From Clostridia bacterium (GTDB taxonomy: Bacteria; Bacillota_A; Clostridia; Oscillospirales; CAG-272), in contig JAFTHF010000049.1 of the NCBI GenBank assembly GCA_017457545.1, positions 1-17,386 of the forward strand: a DNA stretch of 17,386 bases. The letters run 5' to 3'. The notes under the pieces are model-generated. The model was not told the origin of the DNA, did no database searches, and was given only the letters and a program-made list of their open reading frames with translations. Below are positions 1 through 7,374 of this stretch, one piece after another (within the stretch, counting starts at the first letter, position 1; the number at the start of each line of letters is the position of its first letter). The translations under genes were made by a program, and so were the position numbers.

Positions 1-2
1 AA

Positions 3-137
3 GATGTTTTTACAACACAAGGATATTCTATAATGATAGTCAATTATGATAGCGGAGATGATTTTATTGATATTAGAGTTTCTTACGGTATAGAAGAATT
101 GCCTGAAAGCGAAATAAAAGAAATACAACTACTTTAA
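3..137 (+). CDS. 3' end of an unidentified CDS (5' truncated by window edge)
   Basis: The frame is open from the window edge to TAA at 135-137 and gives the last 44 residues of a protein, ending EIKEIQLL. The fragment is mixed polar and hydrophobic, with alternating stretches (YSIMIVNYDSG, FIDIRVSYGI) that suggest beta strands. It has no membrane segment and no recognisable motif. An intrinsic terminator begins within one base of the stop codon, which supports this being a real gene end. I do not recognise the family and the fragment is too short to assign one. Confidence 0.55.
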   Translation, partial: DVFTTQGYSIMIVNYDSGDDFIDIRVSYGIEELPESEIKEIQLL

Positions 138-161
138 GGACACCTAACAAGTGTCCTTTTT
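137..161 (+). terminator. Rho-independent terminator of the first partial gene
   Basis: A 7-bp perfect stem (AGGACAC 137-143 with GTGTCCT 151-157) and 7-nt loop are followed by a T-run at 157-161. It starts at the stop codon of the upstream frame. Confidence 0.8.
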
Positions 162-279
162 ATATGATGATAAAGGAATTAAGACCTTCAATTCGTCATA
201 TCAGTATAATAAGCTCTAAGACAGAGAATTACAGTAGCTTAAATGTTATCATAATACGAATATTTTTATATTATACATC

Positions 280-343
280 TGTATGTAAGTAAACCAACTA
301 ACATACATTCGGGCTAAAATTCCTGATTTTAGCCCTTATTTTT
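280..343 (+). terminator. Tandem hairpins ending in a terminator-like stem
   Basis: Between the first gene and the membrane-protein gene, 162-344 holds no ORF. An imperfect hairpin (TGTATGT 280-286 with ACATACA 301-307, plus AGT/ACT inside) is followed by a perfect 10-bp stem, GGGCTAAAAT 311-320 with ATTTTAGCCC 326-335, then TTATTTTTATT. The second stem looks like an intrinsic terminator, yet the first gene already ends at 137-161. It may be a backup terminator, or the end of a short untranslated transcript from 162-310. A TATAAT sits at 205-210 but has no good -35. Confidence 0.55.
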
Positions 344-344
344 A

Positions 345-373
345 TTGAAATATCCCTTTATGTGTGTTATTAT
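345..373 (+). promoter_or_regulatory. Sigma-A type promoter of the membrane-protein gene
   Basis: TTGAAA (345-350), a 17-bp spacer and TATTAT (368-373). Transcription would start near 380, just before the AGAGGTGAT ribosome binding site. A GTG at 362 therefore cannot be the start codon, which supports the ATG at 392. Confidence 0.65.
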
Positions 374-391
374 ATGTACAGAGGTGATATT

Positions 392-1072
392 ATGAGTATT
401 TTACGTTCAAGGCTAAGACCTGTAATGGCGCTTATATTTTTCTTAATTACCGTTACAGTATTTACTGCCTTTACACATATTGGCGCCCCATTATTTACAA
501 GAGAGGTGGGTATTCCTATAGGCATAGGCTTTATCGCTGTGGCTATACCCTTTCATATTTTTGGTGCTAAGCTAAGGTTATTATACATATTCAGTATTTT
601 ATCAAGCGCAGTAGGTATGGGCTTTATGGCAAGCAGCTACTACTGTGTCAAGGGTGTGCCAAGCGAAATTACCGACCTTGCCCCTGCCACCCTTTTGCCG
701 ATTGCTATAATGCTTATTGCTTGTATTGTCCTAACCTTATTACCAAGCATAAAGCATCCTGTAATAGTAATTCTTTCCGTGCTTGAAACAGGACTTATAA
801 TTGCGTCTGTCGTATTTTGGTGCATACGTGGTGGAGATTTCTATGCCTTTTCGCTTTTTTGTCACGTGATTGCTGTATTTTACACAATCGTTCTCGGCTT
901 TACCGTTGACGAAGAGGAAAGAAGCCTTTTGCGTGATGTGTCCTTTGGAGGCTTTGGCGCATTTCTCATAATCGGACTGATAGTTATAATCGTATTATCC
1001 GGTGGCGACGGCTGTGACTGTGGCGACTGTGGAGATTGTGGCTGTGGTGGAAAAGATAAAAAGAAAAGGTAA
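392..1072 (+). CDS. Seven-helix membrane protein with Cys-rich C-terminal tail
   Basis: A 226-residue protein of unknown function. The start at 392 is chosen because AGAGGTGAT lies 4-12 bases upstream; an in-frame GTG at 362 falls inside the promoter. About seven hydrophobic helices are visible, near residues 11-29, 40-56, 62-82, 98-118, 122-145, 150-171 and 185-203. Arg5, Arg7 and Arg9 plus the charged 172-184 loop place the N-terminus in the cytosol, so the tail should face outside. That tail (204-226) is unusual: five Cys in 11 residues (208, 210, 213, 216, 218) separated by Gly and Asp, then KDKKKR. It could bind metal or form disulfides, but no known metal-transport or redox family was recognised. 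The next gene starts 9 bases after the stop, so the two are probably co-transcribed. Confidence 0.8.
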   Translation: MSILRSRLRPVMALIFFLITVTVFTAFTHIGAPLFTREVGIPIGIGFIAVAIPFHIFGAKLRLLYIFSILSSAVGMGFMASSYYCVKGVPSEITDLAPATLLPIAIMLIACIVLTLLPSIKHPVIVILSVLETGLIIASVVFWCIRGGDFYAFSLFCHVIAVFYTIVLGFTVDEEERSLLRDVSFGGFGAFLIIGLIVIIVLSGGDGCDCGDCGDCGCGGKDKKKR

Positions 1073-1081
1073 GGAATAGCT

Positions 1082-1594
1082 ATGGACACAAAAGAGCTGA
1101 TTTTATATCATTACAATAAATACCCCAAAATGCAGCTTGCCGATCTTTTTAAGCTGCTGCATCAAAGTGCTATGGGGTGTGAGCATGCAGTATCCTCCCT
1201 TGAAAAAGCTATTGAATATTTGAAGGCAGAAATAATCGCACCTCACAATAAAGGGATAGATGAAATTGAGATCCTTGACGGAGAATACAGCCGAGTGTAT
1301 CTCGGTTGCATTGGCGAAAAGCTTACAGCTGAGCGATTAGGAGAGCTTTTCTTCCTTTCTGCAAAATGCGAAAAGCAGGGAATTGACGCTTTAAAAACAA
1401 AGCTTGAAATCGCAAAGCAGCTTATAGCAGATAAGCTTCTTCCCTTTGACATAAAGGAATTTAATTGTGCCTGTGAGAAGTGGGAAAAACAGGGATACGG
1501 AGCAGTACACCATTCGGATATATACCGAAATGAGTATTTTCCTGCATATAGGGTAATAGAAAACAGATATATAAAAGAGATTAAAATGAGATAA
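1082..1594 (+). CDS. Conserved-looking hypothetical protein, soluble and helical
   Basis: A 170-residue soluble protein, start ATG 1082 with TAAGGA about 7 bases upstream. The composition (many Leu, Glu, Lys, Ala) and heptad-like spacing suggest mostly alpha-helix. The N-terminal block YHYNKYPKMQLADLFKLL followed by HQSAMGCEHAV resembles unannotated clostridial proteins I have seen, but I cannot name a family or activity. Cys34 and His36, and a late HHSD near residue 143, are the only clustered polar residues that could suggest an active or metal site. It follows the membrane-protein gene by 9 bases and ends directly at a strong terminator, so the two form one operon. A partnership with the membrane protein is inference only. 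Confidence 0.8.
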   Translation: MDTKELILYHYNKYPKMQLADLFKLLHQSAMGCEHAVSSLEKAIEYLKAEIIAPHNKGIDEIEILDGEYSRVYLGCIGEKLTAERLGELFFLSAKCEKQGIDALKTKLEIAKQLIADKLLPFDIKEFNCACEKWEKQGYGAVHHSDIYRNEYFPAYRVIENRYIKEIKMR

Positions 1595-1630
1595 AAAAGA
1601 CTTAAAGGCGAAACGCCTTTAAGTCTTTTT
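1594..1630. terminator. Bidirectional terminator between convergent genes
   Basis: A perfect 17-bp stem (1594-1610 with 1614-1630) and an AAA loop. Each arm ends in five A/T bases, so either strand gives a GC stem followed by a U-run. It sits between the + strand gene ending at 1594 and the - strand gene ending at 1643. Confidence 0.9.
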
Positions 1631-1642
1631 ATATATTAAATG

Positions 1643-4600
1643 TTAGTTTTTCTTAAATACTGCCAAAAGGTCTGCAAGGCTCTTTTTCTTGATAACGAAC
1701 CAGAAGAGTGAAAAGCCACCGACACCGGCCACAGCAGTTGAGCCGGCTGCAATACCTATTATTGCGCCTGTGCCAAGACCGTCCTTAGAATCCTCAGGCT
1801 CGTTAGGATCGGGATCCGGAGTAGGTGTGGACATAGTATATTCACAAGCATCGCACTTGCCGTCTGAGTTAGCATCCTTATGCTCAGCAAGCTCGCCTGT
1901 TTCAGCGTTACATACGGAGCACTTAGCCTTAGCCGTACATGTAGCCTCACTGTATTTATGCTCAGCAAGCTCACCGTACTCTGTGTTACAAACAGAGCAC
2001 TTTGCCTTAGCTGTACAGGTTGCTGTGCCACCGCTATGGGCCTTAAGCTCACCTGTTTCTGCGTTACATACGGAGCACTTAGCCTTAGCTGTACAAGTAG
2101 CTTCGCTATACTTGTGAGCTGCAAGCTCGCCTGTTTCTGCGTTACATACAGAGCATTTAGCCTTAGCTGTACAGGTTGCTTCGCTGTACTTATGAGCTGC
2201 AAGCTCGCCTGTTTCAGCGTTACATACGGAGCATTTAGCCTTAGCTGTACAGGTTGCTTCGCTGTAATTGTGATCTGCAAGACTGCCATGCTCAGCGTTA
2301 CATACGGAGCATTTAGCCTTAGCTACACAGGTTGCTGTGCCACCGCTATGTGCTGCAACCTCGGATTTTTCACCGCAAGCACATTCCTTCCAGTGATTTG
2401 TTCCGTCGGTCTTCCATTCTGTGCCAAAGCTGTGACCCAGTGCGTTACCCTCAGTAGCGCCACAGTCTGTACGCTTACAGGTCTTGGGCTCGGTGCATGT
2501 AGCGTCTGCGTAATCGTGACCAAGCTCATCAATAATGCCCCAGGTGTCAATATCTGCTATTTCGGTTTCGCCGTTTTCGTCCTCAAAGCACTTACCGCAT
2601 TCGCAACGGTAATATGCTTCCTTACCCGTGGTGGTACATCCTGCGCTAACCTCGGGAACAATGGTGGGAGCGCATACGTGCTCTTCAAGCTTAAAGTATC
2701 TATATGTGGAAAGCTGATCTGCATCATATTCCCCGGCGTCTGTGCCGTCTGCATTAACACCTGCAACAAGCTCATATAAGCCCTCATAGTCCGAAAGATC
2801 GGGAATATAAGGAACAAATGAATCTGCGTCATTGTCATAAATCATAAATATGCATCCGGGAAGAGTAGTAGAGATTTCAATTGAACCGCCGCTGATAACG
2901 ATGGGCGAGGTTTGACCGTAAACGGCGATAGCTGCTGTTTCACAGTCTACCTTCAATCTGCCACCGGTCATTTCAAAGCTGATCAAATCAAATAATAATC
3001 TATCATCCGTTGTAGAATTTACAGTAAGGCTACCACCGGATATTATAAGGTTATCACAATATATAGCACAAGGTGCATTGATTGTAATAGCTCCGCCGGC
3101 GATTTCAAGGATATTCTGCTCGTCGTCTGCAGCGTCAATTCCTTCACTTAATGCGGTAATTTCAAGGGAGCCCTCTCCCTTGATTGTCACATTAGCAGCA
3201 AATTTTAAGACAAGAGCAGCATCGGCGTTGGGAGATGTAACTGTGTTTTCTCCTACAAGCAAAATATTAAGCTCATCTATATCATCTGTGCAATAAATGA
3301 AAGGATTGATATCTGTACTGTTATACACATATCCGTTCAAGGTCAAGGTGTTGGTTTCGGGATCAAAGGATACTGTACCGTCGCCGAAAACATCATCGCA
3401 GTTATCCCCTGTAATCAAATAGGACTCAGCATCATCGCCTGTGTCTTTGTAAATAACAAGGTTGTATGAAATAACAGGTCGGATTCTTACATATTTATAT
3501 GTATCAAAGTTGTCAGAATCATATGCGACAGCGCCTGTACCGTCTGAATTTACGCTTCCGGTAAATTGACAAAAGCCCTCATATAATGAAAAGTCAGGCG
3601 GATAAGGAACATAGTCATCTTCAACGTTGTCCCAAATCACGAACGAGCATCCTGCATCGGCAACAGATATTTCAACTGCACCGTCTCTGATAATAACATC
3701 TCCGTCACCGGACCAGATTACAATGCCGGCCCCATCAGAGGTGATCTTTAAGCTGCCACCGGTCATTTCGAAGATATCGGCATACATGCCTTGTCCCTTT
3801 TCGATTCCCTCAGCAACAGAATTTACTTCAACGCTGCCACCCTCTAAAAGAATATAGTAGCCATCTATTCCGCACATTGAATTAATGGTAATATTTCCAC
3901 CTTCAATTATAAAATCGTTAGTGTCGCTGGACATTATATAAATACCCACGCTTGATGTGGTAATGGAGAGGGAGCCGTCACCGGTTACAGTTACATCTGT
4001 ATTGTATATGTCAATACCGGTACCGTTGGTGTCGGGCTCATTTAAGGTAATAGTGTTTTCGCCTACAAGGTTTATTGTTACCTCATCCTCGTTATATATG
4101 GAGAGACAATATCTTCCCTCTGAGCCGTAGCCATAGCCTGTGCCTACATAGGTATAGCCGTTTAAGGTCAAGGTCTTGGTTTCGGGATCATAGGATACTG
4201 TGCCGTCACCGAGAACATCGTCGCAGTTTACATTTGTTACAGTAACATAGATAGTCTCGTCTTCGTCCTTGGCTGCAATATCAATATAGTAGTTTACTAT
4301 TTGTTTAAGGCTTACGTATTTCCAGGTTGTAGGATCACCCTCCGGATCAGTGGGATTGCTGCCGTCCCTGTTTTCGCTTACGCTTATTTTGAATTCACTA
4401 TCTAAATGAGGTAATGTGGTAACAAAGGATCCGGGCTCATCTCCGTTATAAACAAAAGCATAGCCTGCCTGGGATGTGGCAATTTCAATATTTCCACCGT
4501 CTATATCAAATGTACTGTACTCATCGTTAACTCCAATACCGATATACGGGGTGTCAATGACAAGATTGTCATTATATATATAAATGTTATCTGCCAGAAT

Positions 4601-7018
4601 ACCTGCGGAGGGAGTTTCTGTGCAGGTGATTGAAAGGCTGAAGCCTTCACCTACATACAGCATGCTGTTTCCGAGAGCGTTAATTCCAATCATAGGCGCA
4701 TTAATATCAAGTGAGCAGTCTATGTCCTCATCTCCGTTGTCGCTGTAGATTGCTTTATAGCCGTCTCCGTATATAACAATTCCGACGCCATTATCGCTGT
4801 CTACTGAAATGCTGTTATCACCGATAATACGAAGGTTGAACATGTCATCTCGTGTATCTACGTAAATACCGCAATAGTAACCGCAATCTATACCCTCACC
4901 CTCATAATGGTAGCCATTCAAAACTAAAACATCGTTTTCGGGATCATAGGATACTGTGCCGTCACCTAAAACGTCATTATAGTTATCCTCTGTTACGATA
5001 ACGGCAATAGTTTCGTCGCCGTCCTTATCTGCAATTGCGATACCGTAATCAATAATGTGACGAACCTTTACGTATTTGTAGGATGCAATATAAGCGTCAT
5101 CGAATTTGGCAGCGTCTGTGCCGTCTGCGTTAACACTTGCCAATACCTCATATAAATCATAGTATCCCGAAAAATCGGGCATACGGCTGACAAAGGAAGC
5201 GTGCTCTGTATCCGCACGTGCAAATGTCATACCGGGATTTGCGGATATTTCAACGCTTCCGCCCTCAATAGAAAGCTCATCGCCCTCACCGATAACGGTA
5301 ATACCAAGCATTGAGGATGTGATCTTTATATCACCGCTGGTCATTAAAAATTTAGGAGAGTATATGCCCACAGAGGGAGTGCCGGTAACATTTATTGTAA
5401 TTTCGCTGTTTGCAATAGTGATTAGGGCGTCTGTTCCCTGTAAGCAGATACCGTATGTAGCTGCATTGATATCAAGGGCGCCGTTTCCGCTTATAGCTAA
5501 TGTGCTGTCACCAAAGAAACCAATGCCTGCGGTTCTATCTCCTGTCAGGGTGATGCTGTTATCACCGACAATGGCGAGTCTAAGCACCTCACCGTCATCT
5601 ATATCTCCGAAAATTGCGTAGCCGCCACCGTCTCCGGGATCATAGCCTGCGCCCTCGTAATGATATTCGTACAAGGTAAGAGTCTTAGTTGCGGGATCAT
5701 AGGATACTGTGCCGTCACCTAAAACGTCATCACAGTTTTCCTCTGTAATAAGAACTCCGATATCATCATCGCCGTCCTTGGCTGCGATATAAATACCGTA
5801 ATCAACTACAGGGGCCTCGTATGAAAATTCAATATAAATATTAGCATAATTTACTGTTCCGGCAGAAAAGATTTCTGCGCCGTCGCCTGCTGTATCGTTA
5901 ATAGATACATCCCCGTCTGTAATCTCACTTGAAAAGTCATATCCGTCGTTAGGCGCAAGAGTAACCTTTATTCTGTACAGAGTACCGTATTCAATAAGGT
6001 TTTCGCTTTCATTGTAGGATACCCATTCTGTGCCCGTGTATTTCTGCAAAAGTCTGGATATCATTTGATATTCATCGCCGTAGGTAAGGCTGGCAGGTGT
6101 GAATACTATATCGTCGCTTGATTCGCCTACCTCGGGGAAATCAATGCCGGAAACGGAAATCTCGTTTATAATTTCCTTTGCTGTGTAAACAAAGTTAAAA
6201 TATTCGTATTCATCAAATTTTTCCACATCGTATTCCTCGGGAGAGGAGCCGTCTGCATTTCTGCTGACAGTAAGAGTATAATCCTCTGCGTTAGCAGGAA
6301 GAGAGGGAACAGAAGACACGAATACATTTGTTGTTGGGCTTGATGTTTTTGATCTTAATGTTACAGTACCCTTGTTAAGAATCACGGATCCTGCATGAAT
6401 AGGCTCGCCGAGTGTCATTGATACTGTGCCCTTATTAACAACAAAATCACCTGCTACGCTTACAGCAGAGGAATTTGACGGAAGTGTAACTGTACCGCCG
6501 TTTATTACAAGTGAAGCTTTGCAAACTATTGTTGCAAGGGCTGCATTAAGAACAACGGAGCCCTCACCGCCGATGTAGACGTTGCCGTCTGCATAAATAC
6601 TGCAGCACTGCCACATGCTGGAGTCTGCTGTGTTGCTTATCGTATTTTCGCCGACAAGCACAATATCAAGGCTGCCAGCGGTATAAATTGAGCATTTATA
6701 AAAATTTGGATCGTCTATATGGGTTTTGCCTTCACCCTCATAGGAAAAGTTATTCAGTATCAGCTTTCCTTCCTCGGTATAGTAGGCATAGCCGCTTGCG
6801 TTCTCCTCTGGCGCACCTGAGGTTTGATATTCGTCACCGATCAATAAATGGTTACCCTTAGAGAGTGTAACGTTGCCAATGTAAATTTCGTTGATAGTAA
6901 CGTCATACTCCGGATCTACTGCCGCATGTACCTTATGGGGCACAAAGATAACCAGACTAAATAGCATTGCTACGATTAGCGCAATACTGACAAGAGTGTT
7001 TTTGGTTTTAGCTTTCAT
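1643..7018 (-). CDS. Giant secreted, membrane-anchored repeat protein (beta-helix units and CxxC repeats)
   Basis: A 1791-residue surface protein. The start is the ATG at 7016-7018, because GGGAGGA precedes it by about 7 bases; an in-frame ATG 15 bases upstream overlaps that site. Residues 1-32 form a signal peptide (Lys-rich, hydrophobic core, VHA/A cleavage). Unit 1 covers about 34-270. A separate beta module (275-405, with VTLAPNDGYDFSS) follows. Four more units start near 406, 656, 909 and 1184. Each of these opens with the signature GDGTVS(Y/F)DP and continues with short strands such as ISGNGALDI and IEGGSVEIS, as in Cthe_2159-like right-handed beta-helix proteins. A Cys-rich linker (1446-1556) leads to six 26-residue repeats (1557-1712), a Pro/Asp/Glu spacer, one membrane helix (about 1751-1776) and a Lys-rich cytosolic end. 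No LPXTG motif is seen. Carbohydrate or metal binding outside the cell is likely from the family; the ligand is unknown. Confidence 0.88.
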   Translation of the reverse strand: MKAKTKNTLVSIALIVAMLFSLVIFVPHKVHAAVDPEYDVTINEIYIGNVTLSKGNHLLIGDEYQTSGAPEENASGYAYYTEEGKLILNNFSYEGEGKTHIDDPNFYKCSIYTAGSLDIVLVGENTISNTADSSMWQCCSIYADGNVYIGGEGSVVLNAALATIVCKASLVINGGTVTLPSNSSAVSVAGDFVVNKGTVSMTLGEPIHAGSVILNKGTVTLRSKTSSPTTNVFVSSVPSLPANAEDYTLTVSRNADGSSPEEYDVEKFDEYEYFNFVYTAKEIINEISVSGIDFPEVGESSDDIVFTPASLTYGDEYQMISRLLQKYTGTEWVSYNESENLIEYGTLYRIKVTLAPNDGYDFSSEITDGDVSINDTAGDGAEIFSAGTVNYANIYIEFSYEAPVVDYGIYIAAKDGDDDIGVLITEENCDDVLGDGTVSYDPATKTLTLYEYHYEGAGYDPGDGGGYAIFGDIDDGEVLRLAIVGDNSITLTGDRTAGIGFFGDSTLAISGNGALDINAATYGICLQGTDALITIANSEITINVTGTPSVGIYSPKFLMTSGDIKITSSMLGITVIGEGDELSIEGGSVEISANPGMTFARADTEHASFVSRMPDFSGYYDLYEVLASVNADGTDAAKFDDAYIASYKYVKVRHIIDYGIAIADKDGDETIAVIVTEDNYNDVLGDGTVSYDPENDVLVLNGYHYEGEGIDCGYYCGIYVDTRDDMFNLRIIGDNSISVDSDNGVGIVIYGDGYKAIYSDNGDEDIDCSLDINAPMIGINALGNSMLYVGEGFSLSITCTETPSAGILADNIYIYNDNLVIDTPYIGIGVNDEYSTFDIDGGNIEIATSQAGYAFVYNGDEPGSFVTTLPHLDSEFKISVSENRDGSNPTDPEGDPTTWKYVSLKQIVNYYIDIAAKDEDETIYVTVTNVNCDDVLGDGTVSYDPETKTLTLNGYTYVGTGYGYGSEGRYCLSIYNEDEVTINLVGENTITLNEPDTNGTGIDIYNTDVTVTGDGSLSITTSSVGIYIMSSDTNDFIIEGGNITINSMCGIDGYYILLEGGSVEVNSVAEGIEKGQGMYADIFEMTGGSLKITSDGAGIVIWSGDGDVIIRDGAVEISVADAGCSFVIWDNVEDDYVPYPPDFSLYEGFCQFTGSVNSDGTGAVAYDSDNFDTYKYVRIRPVISYNLVIYKDTGDDAESYLITGDNCDDVFGDGTVSFDPETNTLTLNGYVYNSTDINPFIYCTDDIDELNILLVGENTVTSPNADAALVLKFAANVTIKGEGSLEITALSEGIDAADDEQNILEIAGGAITINAPCAIYCDNLIISGGSLTVNSTTDDRLLFDLISFEMTGGRLKVDCETAAIAVYGQTSPIVISGGSIEISTTLPGCIFMIYDNDADSFVPYIPDLSDYEGLYELVAGVNADGTDAGEYDADQLSTYRYFKLEEHVCAPTIVPEVSAGCTTTGKEAYYRCECGKCFEDENGETEIADIDTWGIIDELGHDYADATCTEPKTCKRTDCGATEGNALGHSFGTEWKTDGTNHWKECACGEKSEVAAHSGGTATCVAKAKCSVCNAEHGSLADHNYSEATCTAKAKCSVCNAETGELAAHKYSEATCTAKAKCSVCNAETGELAAHKYSEATCTAKAKCSVCNAETGELKAHSGGTATCTAKAKCSVCNTEYGELAEHKYSEATCTAKAKCSVCNAETGELAEHKDANSDGKCDACEYTMSTPTPDPDPNEPEDSKDGLGTGAIIGIAAGSTAVAGVGGFSLFWFVIKKKSLADLLAVFKKN
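1883..2350 (-). repeat. Six tandem 78-bp repeats encoding H-x6-C-x5-C-x2-C modules
   Basis: Six in-frame 26-codon units with consensus H-K-Y-S-E-A-T-C-T-A-K-A-K-C-S-V-C-N, then AETGELA and one more residue. Units 1 and 5 share SGGT after the His instead of KYSE or NYSE, which suggests a segmental or higher-order duplication. Each unit supplies one His and three Cys (positions 1, 8, 14, 17), compatible with a small zinc-knuckle-like or disulfide module. The DNA repeats are very similar, so copy number can change by recombination and short-read assembly may collapse them. Confidence 0.92.
2690..5805 (-). repeat. Four diverged 750-830-bp repeats encoding beta-helix units
   Basis: Units 2-5 of the surface protein begin near 5805, 5055, 4300 and 3470. 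Each carries the same opening, visible on the + strand as GGATCATAGGATACTGT or a close variant, near 3361, 4188, 4942 and 5697. Each unit closes with an (N/S)-(A/S)-DGT or NRDG stretch before the next YxI/V strand. Within units, strands have diverged far more than this opening signature. Confidence 0.75.
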
Positions 7019-7040
7019 TTGGATTCCTCCCATATATTTT

Positions 7041-7061
7041 TCTTGTTCAAGGAGAACAAGA
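7041..7061 (-). promoter_or_regulatory. Leader hairpin of the surface-protein mRNA
   Basis: TCTTGTTC (7041-7048) and GAACAAGA (7054-7061) form a perfect 8-bp stem with a 5-nt loop in the 5' leader. On the minus-strand RNA the loop and flank read CUCCUU, which can pair with the GGAGG ribosome binding site about 20 bases downstream. A translational role is inference. Confidence 0.45.
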
Positions 7062-7100
7062 GAATTTTTGCCCGTTTTTGTTAATCAGGTGGGCAAGCCT

Positions 7101-7113
7101 CGTCTTTAAGACG
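7101..7113. promoter_or_regulatory. Short palindrome just downstream of the surface-protein promoter
   Basis: CGTCTT, T, AAGACG: a 6-bp perfect inverted repeat about 10-20 bases downstream of the predicted minus-strand transcription start. It could be an operator half-site pair or a small RNA stem. Confidence 0.35.
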
Positions 7114-7129
7114 ATACTGTTGTAATACT

Positions 7130-7158
7130 ATTTTATCATCTTGATGATAAAAACTCAA
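7130..7158 (-). promoter_or_regulatory. Promoter of the surface-protein gene with a palindrome in its spacer
   Basis: On the minus strand: -35 TTGAGT (7153-7158), 17-bp spacer, -10 TAAAAT (7130-7135). The spacer carries a perfect inverted repeat, 10-bp arms TTTTATCATC (7131-7140) and GATGATAAAA (7143-7152) around TT. A protein bound there would cover both promoter elements, as repressors do. Confidence 0.7.
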
Positions 7159-7166
7159 TACCCCTA

Positions 7167-7220
7167 AGGGGTGAAAATCATCAATTTAGGGGTGAAAAAG
7201 GGGTGAAAATAGGGTGAGAG
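7167..7220. repeat. Four phased direct repeats GGGGTGAAAA upstream of the promoter
   Basis: AGGGGTGAAAA begins at 7167, 7188 and 7199, and a weaker AGGGTGAGAG begins at 7211. The steps are 21, 11 and 12 bp, so all copies lie on nearly the same face of the helix. They sit about 45-95 bases upstream of the predicted start of the minus-strand surface-protein transcript, where activator sites usually lie. The first copy also forms an inverted repeat, CCCCTAAGGGG, at 7161-7171. No known regulator is recognised from the motif. Confidence 0.6.
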
Positions 7221-7310
7221 AGGCTTAAATAGTTAAAAACCCCTTATTTTTTCGCAAAGATATTAAATATTTATTACAATTTAAAGGAGCTTATGCCAAA
7301 GGCTTTTTAG

Positions 7311-7339
7311 TTGACAATTATCAGTAAATGTGGTATATT
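7311..7339 (+). promoter_or_regulatory. Promoter of the ygiQ-type gene
   Basis: Consensus TTGACA (7311-7316), 17-bp spacer, TATATT (7334-7339). It leaves a leader of about 30 bases before the ATG at 7375 and rules out the in-frame GTG at 7330 as the start. Confidence 0.8.
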
Positions 7340-7374
7340 ATAATCGTAAATATCTTTTGAAAAAGGACTTAAAA

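Noticed and set aside
1883..2350. CRISPR-like array of regularly spaced repeats
   Set aside because: The 78-bp units are contiguous, in frame and without unique spacers; they encode a protein repeat.
1880..2779. A 299-codon Cys-rich open frame on the + strand, and a 176-codon frame at 1759-2289 on the minus strand
   Set aside because: Both run over the tandem repeats of the surface-protein gene in other frames; low-complexity repetition keeps them open. No binding site or family signal.
7284..7310. Tiny ORF AAAGGAG..ATG CCA AAG GCT TTT TAG before the ygiQ promoter
   Set aside because: Only five codons, located upstream of the promoter with no transcript expected to carry it; likely chance.
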